Below are positions 7,307 to 16,000 of a stretch of DNA of 30,860 nucleotides, piece after piece. The first letter of the stretch is position 1, and each line of letters begins with the position of its first letter. Both the position numbers and the translations under genes were made by a program. A model generated the notes under the pieces. It ran no database searches and was not told the origin of the DNA. It was given only the letters and a program-made list of their open reading frames with translations. The stretch comes from a virus. The stretch spans positions 1-30,860 of IMG/VR virus record IMGVR_UViG_3300020411_001573. The stretch is one strand, 5' to 3'.

Positions 7307-7407
7307 TTCTTTTCTACCTTCTCACTAACCCAAACGATGACGGATATTAATCCATACGCCGCTGGTATGCTTAAAATTATTATTGCTCCAAATAATATCT
7401 CACTCAT
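7303..7407 (-). CDS. Mini membrane protein 1 (34 aa)
   Basis: The frame reads MSEILFGAIIILSIPAAYG and then LISVIVWVSEKVEKK: one hydrophobic span with a charged C-terminus. The ATG shares a base with the TAA stop of the 879-aa secreted protein (TAATG), and its stop overlaps the next start (ATGA). Nothing else fills the 240-base gap between the two larger genes. It is probably a membrane peptide; no family is recognised. Confidence 0.55.
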   Translation of the reverse strand: MSEILFGAIIILSIPAAYGLISVIVWVSEKVEKK

Positions 7408-10046
7408 TATTTAATGACCGTGAATTTATTTGCTTTTATTTTTCTATCAGTCTGTAATACAAATACATAAACTCCAGGTTCTAATGTCTGATGTCCATCA
7501 TAAGTTGATACCTCAGAAAAGAATGAACTTGGTTGATTTGTAAATTCAAATGTATGTATTCCAGCATCTATTTCTTCATCTAACAATGTTCCAACATATT
7601 GTCCCATTGAATTTAAAATATAAAGTTTTACATTTTCTCGTTGGTCAAGATAAAATTGGAACTTAGTATTCTCTTTAAATGGATTTGGATAATTGTATGT
7701 TATATCATCATTATTTGGTTGTCCACCACCGAACGCCCAATATTTATTCCATACCATTACTTTACCATCTTTTCTATCCATTAATAAATCTTTACCACTT
7801 GGACTTCCTGCATTTTTCTTACCAACAAATTTAATTGGTGCTTCTGTCCATTCGGCATCTGGGAAATTAGCTTGGAAAATTAATTTCAATCCAACAATTT
7901 CTTTATTTATGAAATATTTTTCAGGTGCATTTCCTGGAGTATAATCCATACCACCAAATGAAACTCTTTGCCATCCATCTGCTCTTGCTTCATGAACATT
8001 CACATATGTCATCCAAGGCCCTGGCAATATATCTGTTTTCATATCTATGAATTTAAGTTCATCAGATTTAAATTCAATTTCAAATTCAAATCCTGCAACA
8101 TCTATTTCTTTAGATTCTTCAGGTTTAATTGTTAATGGAATTTCTATTTGGTCTCCACTTGAAACTCTGACCGTTGAATCTGCTGGTAATGTTAAGAAAA
8201 CATCAGGAGTAGTTTCTGCTATTTTATTTACCCAAGTATTAGGTGCATTACCATTACCCCATCTATAATAAGTTGTTCCATTTACATCAATATACCCATC
8301 AGCACCATTTCCTGGTTCATCAACTTTAGTTCCTGTAGTATTGATATCACCAGTAAAGAAGTATGCCCAATCAGGTAATGTATAATCAGGATTTGCATCA
8401 CTATTATATGTAGATGAACCCGCACCTATATTAACCTGTAAGGTATCTAATCCAGTTTGAATATCATTCATCAATGGATTTGTTACTTCTATTTGTCCAA
8501 ATGTTAAAGTTGTATCTTGGTCAAAATCATCATCCTCAAAGACAGTAAATTCATATTTTTGATTTCCCCAAGTTTCATACCAAGTATAATTAAATGGTTG
8601 ATTGTTTTCTTTTAATGTATCAATAGTTGACCAATTTTGTAATGTATCTCCATTTAAGTGAACATAAGTATCAAAAATTCCTGAAGTATATGCCCATATA
8701 AAATATGAATCATTTAATTGGAATACATCATCACCATCAACATCACCAATAAAATATTCTGTAGTGTTTAATGTATCATAAGTTGCTGGGTCTGCTTGCC
8801 ACTTACCACTTTGGAAATTAAATGAAGCAATAGCATCATTGATATTACTAATTGCATATCTATCAAGTGTATAAGATGTATGAGTTTCTATATCATCATC
8901 TTCATCTGGAGGATAAAAAGATACACGATAAACATTATTTCTTGGTAATTGAATATTAAAATATCCTCTATCATCGGTATAAGTTGAATCATAATAACTT
9001 ACTCCTAAAAATCCCTCATCTGGTATTTGATGGTCTGAAGTTGTTCCTTTTAAATCATATCTAAATGTTGAAGTATAATCACCAATAACATCATCAGAAT
9101 TATCTTCATCGGTATTACTTGAAGTATTTGTAACTGTCTCTATATTATACCAATTACTATAGTTACCTGGATTACTCTGGTCTAATTCAAATCTTATTTT
9201 CCAATATGGGAAAGTATTTTCTGCTCCCCTATCTACACCTTGAACATATCTGAAGTATCCCTCAACATCTACAAGTTCAGGGTGAAGTGTGATATCACCA
9301 CGAGCACCACCATCATAAGTTTGTTCCGTTCCATAATTTCCATCAATATAAACTTTGTAATCTAATAGATAATCATCACTTACATAAGTATAATATCCAC
9401 TTCCACCTTGATATAGTGTTGGAACTCTAAATGATTGTGGTTGGAAATTATCTACTACATCTTCTATTTTAAAATATAATTTTAATAATTGTGTTTGATT
9501 TCCATCACCATTTCCAAATGTATGTGTATTTCCATTATGAGATACCATTGTAATTCTTAACCAATCATAACGATTATTTGCTTGTGATATTTCACTATCA
9601 GCAGTTTGTAAAGAATCCACATATCCAATGTTTGAATAGTGAGTTACTTCATACGAGTAATGTGCGTTCGAACTTTCATCACCTTCAGTCCAACCTGATA
9701 TATAAGAACCCTTTAATACTTCTGTATCATCGTGGTCCCAATCAATTAAATCATTATCAAATACTAAATCTAATCTAAATGCAGTTACATCTGCATCATT
9801 ATCATCTAAGGTAACTTCCATTACCATAACTGAATCTCTCCAGGCATCAAAATTATTATTATATAATGCTGGATTATTTACATCATCAGCAAGATAAGTT
9901 TGTAGATTATGTGTGACATTATCTCTCCACCAAAAATCTGGTGTATCATATGTGTCAATTTGCATAACTCTTATGATAGGATTTTGAGCCTGAACAAAAC
10001 CCATAACCATTAAGAGCCAAAACATTTTCTGAAGCATAAGTTTCAC
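7407..10046 (-). CDS. Large secreted protein with T9SS-type C-terminal sorting domain
   Basis: The 879-aa protein starts with GTG, behind AGGAG 7 bases upstream. It has a signal peptide (residues 1-20, then QNPIIR). An N-terminal beta domain (about 75-195) looks cohesin-like. A dockerin-like calcium loop, GDVDGDDVFQLND, lies at 434-446, and a weaker one is near 566-590. A clear cohesin-like domain spans about 615-768 (DVAGFEFEIEFKSDELKF). The end (782-879) is a Por-type sorting domain: YNYPNPF, KLYILNSMGQYVGTL, LEPGVYVFVLQTD and KANKFTVIK. Such domains direct cargo through type IX secretion to the cell surface. No enzyme motif was seen. It heads an operon with a PorV/Q-like barrel. Adhesion or surface masking is plausible but inferred. 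Confidence 0.75.
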   Translation of the reverse strand: MKLMLQKMFWLLMVMGFVQAQNPIIRVMQIDTYDTPDFWWRDNVTHNLQTYLADDVNNPALYNNNFDAWRDSVMVMEVTLDDNDADVTAFRLDLVFDNDLIDWDHDDTEVLKGSYISGWTEGDESSNAHYSYEVTHYSNIGYVDSLQTADSEISQANNRYDWLRITMVSHNGNTHTFGNGDGNQTQLLKLYFKIEDVVDNFQPQSFRVPTLYQGGSGYYTYVSDDYLLDYKVYIDGNYGTEQTYDGGARGDITLHPELVDVEGYFRYVQGVDRGAENTFPYWKIRFELDQSNPGNYSNWYNIETVTNTSSNTDEDNSDDVIGDYTSTFRYDLKGTTSDHQIPDEGFLGVSYYDSTYTDDRGYFNIQLPRNNVYRVSFYPPDEDDDIETHTSYTLDRYAISNINDAIASFNFQSGKWQADPATYDTLNTTEYFIGDVDGDDVFQLNDSYFIWAYTSGIFDTYVHLNGDTLQNWSTIDTLKENNQPFNYTWYETWGNQKYEFTVFEDDDFDQDTTLTFGQIEVTNPLMNDIQTGLDTLQVNIGAGSSTYNSDANPDYTLPDWAYFFTGDINTTGTKVDEPGNGADGYIDVNGTTYYRWGNGNAPNTWVNKIAETTPDVFLTLPADSTVRVSSGDQIEIPLTIKPEESKEIDVAGFEFEIEFKSDELKFIDMKTDILPGPWMTYVNVHEARADGWQRVSFGGMDYTPGNAPEKYFINKEIVGLKLIFQANFPDAEWTEAPIKFVGKKNAGSPSGKDLLMDRKDGKVMVWNKYWAFGGGQPNNDDITYNYPNPFKENTKFQFYLDQRENVKLYILNSMGQYVGTLLDEEIDAGIHTFEFTNQPSSFFSEVSTYDGHQTLEPGVYVFVLQTDRKIKANKFTVIK

Positions 10047-10079
10047 AAAATTTCTCCTCTATTTCTTAGACCCTCAATT

Positions 10080-10141
10080 CTACATCAGGTCATCCTATTT
10101 ACTCTATATCAACTCCCGAACGGTCGTCGGGTTTGGTGTAG
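10080..10141. other. Structured leader: nested inverted repeats
   Basis: CTACATCA (10080-10087) can pair with TGGTGTAG (10134-10141), and within this CCCGA (10115-10119) pairs with TCGGG (10127-10131) around a 7-base loop. The segment is much more GC-rich than its surroundings and lies in the 5' leader of the secreted protein gene. Read as plus-strand RNA, the outer helix has a G-U pair; read as minus-strand RNA, it has one C-A mismatch. No U-run follows, so it is unlikely to be an intrinsic terminator. It does not fold as a tRNA by eye. Mobility of the function (mRNA stability, translation control) is not known. Confidence 0.4.
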
Positions 10142-10164
10142 CCTTTATTTACCTATTAATAAGT

Positions 10165-10170
10165 ATTATA
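10165..10170 (-). promoter_or_regulatory. Candidate -10 box (TATAAT) for the secreted-protein operon
   Basis: The minus strand reads TATATATATAATAC, with an exact TATAAT. The position 17 bases upstream reads TAACAC, a poor -35. Transcription from here would begin near 10158 and include the structured leader before the GTG start at 10046. The 144-base gap between 10047 and 10190 holds no gene. A separate promoter would set the exported-protein operon apart from the tail genes. Confidence 0.35.
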
Positions 10171-10190
10171 TATATAAAAATCCATATGTG

Positions 10191-11198
10191 TTATACATCA
10201 AATCTTACAACTATTGCGTTTTGTGCATTTGTAGTAAGTTTAATAGGTTTTCCTAATTTACCTATAACCAATAACTCACCTTTATCATTATAAAGACCGA
10301 CAGTTGTTACATAAGGTCTAAACTCTGAATGAGTTACAAAATTCTGTGCAGTATCTGTTGCATTATATGAAGATAAAAATGTTCCAATACCATTCTTATC
10401 TGGTTGGTCACCAGGTGGTAAGAAATTGGACATTGAAACAGTCCCTTCTGCAAGTGTAAGACTTCCACTTAATCCTGAAGTTACACTTTTGTTTGATGTT
10501 AGATTAAATTCGTTTGGTTCTGCCCTAACGATATATTCATATTCATAATGTGTTTGAGTTGATTTATATCTTAACTCATGTCCACCACCATCAGTTCCAG
10601 CGTTTACCAAAGAACCTGTATCTGTTATAATTAATAATCCATGTTGATAAATTGCATTACCAACTTGGGAACCACTTCCTTTTGTATTAGTTTTATCATA
10701 ATCAAAAGAACTTGATTTATATGCTGCAAAACTTGATGAAAAGTTTCCGAAATCATATAAATTACCATCACCATCATCTCGTATTTTAAATGTTTGTCCA
10801 CCTGTAGTTACATCTAACTTAATACTACCAGGTTTTATTTCTTCCCCAAATAATTCTTGTGGAATACTAAACACTCTTGCACTACCTTCTAAAACCCTCT
10901 TTTCTTTTTGTGGATTGTTTTTTCCAAAACTTCTGAATGGTTCATCATTCTCATAATACATTTGTTTTATCATGAAGTAATTTGGAATATCATAGTAAGT
11001 TCCATATTCGAAGGCACCTGTCATATAGTTTCCGAAACTTTGAGATGCCGCGGAACCAGTTTGAAAATTATAAATGGAACCACTAACTGCCTTAAGCACA
11101 ATATGCCCACTACCACTATCATTATTAGTTAGTAAGAAACTTTTAAAGGTTTTAAAAGGTTTGATTGACTTGTCTGATGGGTCAATGTTCTTTAACAT
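10191..11198 (-). CDS. Phage structural protein, paralogue A
   Basis: The 335-aa protein is beta-rich, with many Ser, Gly and Thr, as in tail or neck proteins. Its C-terminus, YVTTVGLYNDKGELLVIGKLGKPIKL, matches the end of the next upstream protein (YITQVGLYNDDNELLAVAKLSKPVLK) and shows that the two are paralogues. Its N-terminus (MLKNIDPSDKSIKPFKTFKS) differs. It is transcribed with the tail genes and is the last gene before the structured leader. I cannot assign a T4 counterpart; virion location is inferred from context. Confidence 0.65.
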   Translation of the reverse strand: MLKNIDPSDKSIKPFKTFKSFLLTNNDSGSGHIVLKAVSGSIYNFQTGSAASQSFGNYMTGAFEYGTYYDIPNYFMIKQMYYENDEPFRSFGKNNPQKEKRVLEGSARVFSIPQELFGEEIKPGSIKLDVTTGGQTFKIRDDGDGNLYDFGNFSSSFAAYKSSSFDYDKTNTKGSGSQVGNAIYQHGLLIITDTGSLVNAGTDGGGHELRYKSTQTHYEYEYIVRAEPNEFNLTSNKSVTSGLSGSLTLAEGTVSMSNFLPPGDQPDKNGIGTFLSSYNATDTAQNFVTHSEFRPYVTTVGLYNDKGELLVIGKLGKPIKLTTNAQNAIVVRFDV

Positions 11199-11207
11199 TG
11201 TTATCCC

Positions 11208-12239
11208 CTAAAAATCAAGTTTAACTTTTATTATAGCTTCTCTTGCGAAAGATTTAAGAACTGGTTTACTTAACTTAGCAACTGCTAAAAGTTCATTATC
11301 ATCATTGTAAAGTCCCACTTGTGTAATATACACTTTAGGGTCTTTAAAGAATGTAGTTTGAGTATAAGCTCCATCTGAACCCGTAAAGAAAGTTGGATTA
11401 GCACTATGATTATATTTTCTGTTATTTACTCTACAAAAATAATTTGTTGAACTAATTTCTTCTTCTCTACGAACTTGAAACTTCTTACCAGCAACTATTG
11501 CATCAAAGAACTTTCTTGGATTATCTGCAAACGCATCTGTATTTCTTCCTGATGCTAACATTTGATAATTATCAAGATGTGTAGCGTTTAAGATTATAAT
11601 TCCTAAATCTGGATAGAATAATCCTATACCACCACCTGTTTCAGAAGCTGCTGCTGTTTTAATTACACCTGTTCCAGTTTCTAATGAACCAGTAACAACA
11701 TTAAATACTCTACCACCTTCATTGACGGTTGGACTATTTGTTGCACCACTATCATCGATTAGTTTTAATGGTGTTTGAACACTACCACTTAATACTAATT
11801 CCCAATTACCTGGGTCAATCTTTTCTCTCATTCGTGCTCTATTAAAAGCGATGAAATAGAAATCAGGTGAACCACTTGGTGCACTTGTCATTGAAAACTT
11901 TTCAGTTTGTGGTGCCAAAACAACATTAGCAAATTGTCTATACATTGCTGCTGATTGTCTTCCACCAGTAGTTAGTTTGGTTGTATTACCTGCCGAACCA
12001 CTACCTTCAAAGTGTGCATATCCAATATCAAATTGTACTTCTGCTGTTGCAGAATATGATGAATCATTTACATCTTGATGATAAACACTTAAATGTGAAC
12101 CTGTTATACTTCCTGCTGCGGATTTAGTATAAAAGGAATTTAATGTTCCACTTCCACCACTAAAAATACCACTTGATACTTTAGTTCGTTGATTCTCAAC
12201 TACATCATTATCAAAATCGAATCTTGTAAATACTGACAT
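11208..12239 (-). CDS. Phage structural protein, paralogue B
   Basis: The 343-aa protein opens SVFTRFDFDNDVVENQRTKV, continues with a Ser/Gly-rich segment, then SPDFYFIAFNRARMREKIDPGNWELVLSG, a stretch that has a counterpart in paralogue A (ERVLEGSARVF... KPGSIKL). It ends with the shared TQVGLYNDDNELL motif. AGGAG lies 6 bases before the ATG. It probably forms part of the tail or baseplate, and the tandem copies imply a duplication followed by divergence. The exact role is unknown. Confidence 0.65.
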   Translation of the reverse strand: MSVFTRFDFDNDVVENQRTKVSSGIFSGGSGTLNSFYTKSAAGSITGSHLSVYHQDVNDSSYSATAEVQFDIGYAHFEGSGSAGNTTKLTTGGRQSAAMYRQFANVVLAPQTEKFSMTSAPSGSPDFYFIAFNRARMREKIDPGNWELVLSGSVQTPLKLIDDSGATNSPTVNEGGRVFNVVTGSLETGTGVIKTAAASETGGGIGLFYPDLGIIILNATHLDNYQMLASGRNTDAFADNPRKFFDAIVAGKKFQVRREEEISSTNYFCRVNNRKYNHSANPTFFTGSDGAYTQTTFFKDPKVYITQVGLYNDDNELLAVAKLSKPVLKSFAREAIIKVKLDF

Positions 12240-12249
12240 CTTCTACTCC

Positions 12250-13017
12250 TTATAATTTACTTGGGTCAGCTTTAACTTTAACTGAAACATTATATGTTGC
12301 TCCAGTAGCTAAACCAACTATGGTTATATTAGTATTAGTATCAGAAGTTACTGAACGAGATACAACATTTACTGATTTACCTGTAATTGTTATTGAACTC
12401 TTTCTTTCTTCTTCATTCAAGAATACTGGAGTTGTTGCTCCTGTATTAACTTGTAAATCTGCTATTAATTCTTCTTCCTTAATCACCTCATCAAAAATCC
12501 TTTGTAAACCAGGTCTGAATTGGTCTCGTTTAGCAAAAGCTCTTTTAGCTCTTTTTGGTGGTGACTCTGGTAATCTTTTCTTAGCAACAACTACTGGAGT
12601 TAGATTTGCTATAGTTGCATCATGTAAGATAAAACTATATCCAGCTTCAGCATCACTACCATTTCTTGTATTTGGTGTGATTGTTTGTGCAATACCAGGA
12701 CCATTAAATGTTAAAGAAGGAGATGGAACTTCCAAGATAGGAAGTTTCGCAGTATTTTTTGGAAGAGATACTAATTTAAATCTCATTACTTGATTCTCAT
12801 CAACAAATGCTTCTAATAAGGGCATGTTTTCTATTACACTCCCATAGTAATTTGAACCATTTGGATGTGCAGTATCCCATAAACGATAATCGATTTCATC
12901 ATCACTTAAAGCGAATTTAGTAATCTTGAATTCGTCTTGTCCTCTAGCTAACAATTCACGACCTTTCTTTGTTAGTACGGCGTCGACAGTTACACTTGTA
13001 TTGTTTAAAAATCCCAT
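12250..13017 (-). CDS. Tail/baseplate structural protein
   Basis: The 255-aa protein begins MGFLNNTSVTVDAVLTKKG, followed by RELLARGQDEFKITKFALSDDEIDYRLWD. This N-terminal style (a KKGRELLA helix and then KFALSDDE) recurs in structural proteins of marine T4-like phages as I recall them. A basic middle region (KRLPESPPKRAKRAFAKRDQ, about 147-166) is followed by a beta-rich tail with an Ig-like repeat of Thr and Val (TNITIVGLATGATYNVSVKVKA). AGGAG lies 6 bases before the ATG. A candidate promoter lies about 45-75 bases upstream. Its specific place in the tail cannot be read from the sequence. Confidence 0.65.
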   Translation of the reverse strand: MGFLNNTSVTVDAVLTKKGRELLARGQDEFKITKFALSDDEIDYRLWDTAHPNGSNYYGSVIENMPLLEAFVDENQVMRFKLVSLPKNTAKLPILEVPSPSLTFNGPGIAQTITPNTRNGSDAEAGYSFILHDATIANLTPVVVAKKRLPESPPKRAKRAFAKRDQFRPGLQRIFDEVIKEEELIADLQVNTGATTPVFLNEEERKSSITITGKSVNVVSRSVTSDTNTNITIVGLATGATYNVSVKVKADPSKL

Positions 13018-13063
13018 TTTTTACTCCTATTGATTGAACTTAGATGGAAAGTGTTCATATATA

Positions 13064-13092
13064 AATATAACAACATCAAATTTTCTACTCAA
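13064..13092 (-). promoter_or_regulatory. Candidate sigma70-like promoter upstream of tail genes
   Basis: The minus strand reads TTGAGT (13092-13087), 17 bases, then TATATT (13069-13064). The -35 matches four of six bases and the -10 five of six. It falls in the only gap (13018-13084) of the tail run, overlapping slightly the end of the 1624-aa gene, and would serve the genes from 13017 downstream. The plus strand of the same box reads ATATATAAATATAA, a T4-late-like sequence, so orientation is not certain. Confidence 0.4.
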
Positions 13093-16000
13093 CTATTAAT
13101 TTAGAATCACCTGGTTCTTTAGTTATTAATCGAGTTGGTGATGTTATAGTTACTTCAACTGGTTCCTTACCATCTATTGTATTTTCCTTTGTTAATTGTG
13201 TTTGTTTATAAAATAATCTAAATAATTTTGATTCATAGGCCATACTCTGATATTCTGCTGGTTCAAATGATGCACTATATTGATAATTTCCACCATATTG
13301 TGTATGAATCCCATATCCATTTGCATCAGAAACACTTAATGAACTTGTATAAAATTTTAATTTTATTTCATTATGTTCTGATAATCTTGAAGAACTTACA
13401 AATGGTTGAGTTGCCTCTTCAAATTCTGTTGTGGTTCCACCTAATGTTATACTTGCTGTTGCGTATAAACTTCCATAAGGACTTATATAATCTATTTCTT
13501 CTAACCTAACTAATGTAGGTAATCCAAGTGTTCCAAGTGAACCAGATTCTAAGTTATGAATATTAACCGCACCATTATACATTGGAAATTCTCCACTTGG
13601 TATAATTGTTCTATCATCGGAACCACTAATGAAGTTTGTCATCTTCAATCCATAATCAAAGTGTCCTGCATTTTCATAATATGTATTTTCAAGTTCTGGT
13701 AATTTACCAACAACTTCTTTATTTCTTTCTAATATATTTGGTTCAATTAATAAACCTAAATTTGTATTTGCCCTTGCAGGTATTAACTTTTCAAGTTGAG
13801 TCCAAATACTTGCATCAAAATAATCAATCAATCTCATATAATCCCAAAAGTTATTTGGTGAATTATATTTTTTAAAATAATTTCTTTGTTGTTGTTCTAA
13901 TCCACGATATTGGTATTTATATTGGTCTCTTGGGTCTCCGATATAATCATCAAAATTCATATCTGCTATACTATACATTATATCTTCATTGATAACATCT
14001 GCTGGTGAAAAATAAACTCCTAACTTATTACTATCAACTGGTGCAGTATCTTGTGATGATTTTTCTCTTCTAACATTATATGCTAATTGTCCATCTAATG
14101 AAGTATTCTCAATTCTAATCTTGGTTGCATTTCTTCTTGATGGGCCAAGATTAGGAACTTTCATTTCTTCTACATCAACTAAACTTCTATAATTATTACC
14201 ACCAAATTGTTGAGTACTTCCACTATAATCATAAGTTTGTGGATGTGCAATATTAGTAAGTGATGAAGTAGTTGCATAAGTAACATTATTATCTAATGGT
14301 ATTCTTAAAACTAAATTATCATAATGTGATTGTGTTGTATTACCATTATATGCTTTAGGTGCCCTTAAATGATTTTCAAATACACTCTGAGATAATGGTT
14401 CACTCCATAATCTGAATTCCATTAATGAACCACTAAATTGTGTTCCAAAGTTTGAACCATTACCACCAAGATAAATAAATCCACTTGAAGTAAATGCGGC
14501 GTTTAATGCGTTTCCTGCGGCCGCAACTCCACTATCAAAACTTTCACTTGTAGAATAAACAACTCTATTTCTTGTTGAATCATATTGTCTTGTTGTAAGT
14601 TCATAAGTTACATTTTGTGTAATTGAATCACTTGTTAAATCAACTCCACTTGCACTCTTTCTTGTTAACATTACACTCCACATTTCATCATTATAGAATG
14701 GTTGTTCAGAAGAAGTAATATATTGAATTCCAGTTGATGCACTTACACTAAATCTTAAATACCCCTTATTATCTGTATCTCCATTATCTTGTAATTGAAT
14801 TGCAAATTCATTTCCTTTTTGTACAATAACTTGGTCTTGTGATTTAGGACTTCTAAATCTAAATTCAATTGTTTCTGGTTTAATACCACTTGTTGAATCA
14901 TTTTGCCATTGTGATTCAACATATTCTTTTGATTTAAAATCTAATGCGTATGTAAACTTTCTTTTTATTTCATAACTAACTCTTTCATTTAAATCTGGTC
15001 CACCATATTCTCTAACTCTTAATATAGAACTTGGAACACCATAACAATTTAATAATCCTTTAATTGCTCTTGTGTTTCCTTTGTTCTTTAAGAAGAATGG
15101 TAAGTTAGCCAATAATCTTTTCCATATTTCTTCAGTAACTTCTTCTTGTGGTGATTCATATTTATCAGAACCATCGGATGCCTTACCTACCAAATATTCT
15201 GGAAGTATAATTAAATCATTACCATTAGTTACATCCATCCCTAAAGATTTAGCAACCTCACGAACAATATCTTTTGAAATACCCTCTGATAATTTATTTG
15301 AATGTTCATTAATATCTGTAAAGTGTCTTAGGTAAGTCCATATCTCATCAAATTGTTGTCCTATCATATCAACAAATTCTAAAAATACATTATTTTGAGT
15401 ATCAGTATTAACATGAAGTGGTAAATTATTTACTAACCTATTAGTATTGTTATCATCAAATAATGATGCACTTGTTATAACATTATTATACCAAGTAGTT
15501 GAAGTTGAACCACTCGTATGTGCTAATGTATATGGTGAAGTTGAATTTTCTTTTGGCCATGTTGCTTGATACCACTCACCAACTGAACTTGAAACATAAG
15601 AACCACTTTGATAATATAAATAATGTTCATATGGGTCAAAACTATTTATCACTTGTTCTTTCTTTACATCAAAATTATTCATTGATGTTGCAGAACTTGT
15701 AACATTAGTTAAGGCAAAACTTTCAGAAGTATAGTATTCAATTAATTCTACTTTATCTCTAAAGTTTCTAACTCTTTGTTCTGCCGAACCAAAATGAACA
15801 AAATTTCCAAATCCAAAATCTGTAGTTTCTTCACCTATTGTATCTGTTCTTTTTGCATAATCTACATTAACTTGAACATCTAATAAACTACCAGAAAGAA
15901 CTTTATTTTTAATATCTTGTTGTGTAGTTGAATCAGTTCCAATTAAATCATTATGTGTTCTATATTGTGTTCCTCTAAAATTAATTGGATTATCAACTGA

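Noticed and set aside
7693-8268. Plus-strand open frames opposite the secreted-protein gene
   Set aside because: They lack SD sites, have low-complexity or frame-shadow composition, and the minus-strand protein has a clear domain structure over the same bases.
7407-10046. Cellulosome scaffoldin
   Set aside because: Although cohesin-like and dockerin-like segments are present, there are no repeated cohesins, carbohydrate-binding modules or enzymes; such domains also occur in general surface proteins.
10080-10141. tRNA or intrinsic terminator at the nested hairpin
   Set aside because: No cloverleaf arms or CCA-type ends could be drawn, and no T-run follows the stem on either strand.
12320-12793. 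157-aa plus-strand frame
   Set aside because: It lies wholly inside a structural gene with a strong SD and N-terminal motif on the minus strand. The plus-strand product looks like a mirror of Lys/Glu codons (Leu/Phe/Ser-rich) and has no start signal.
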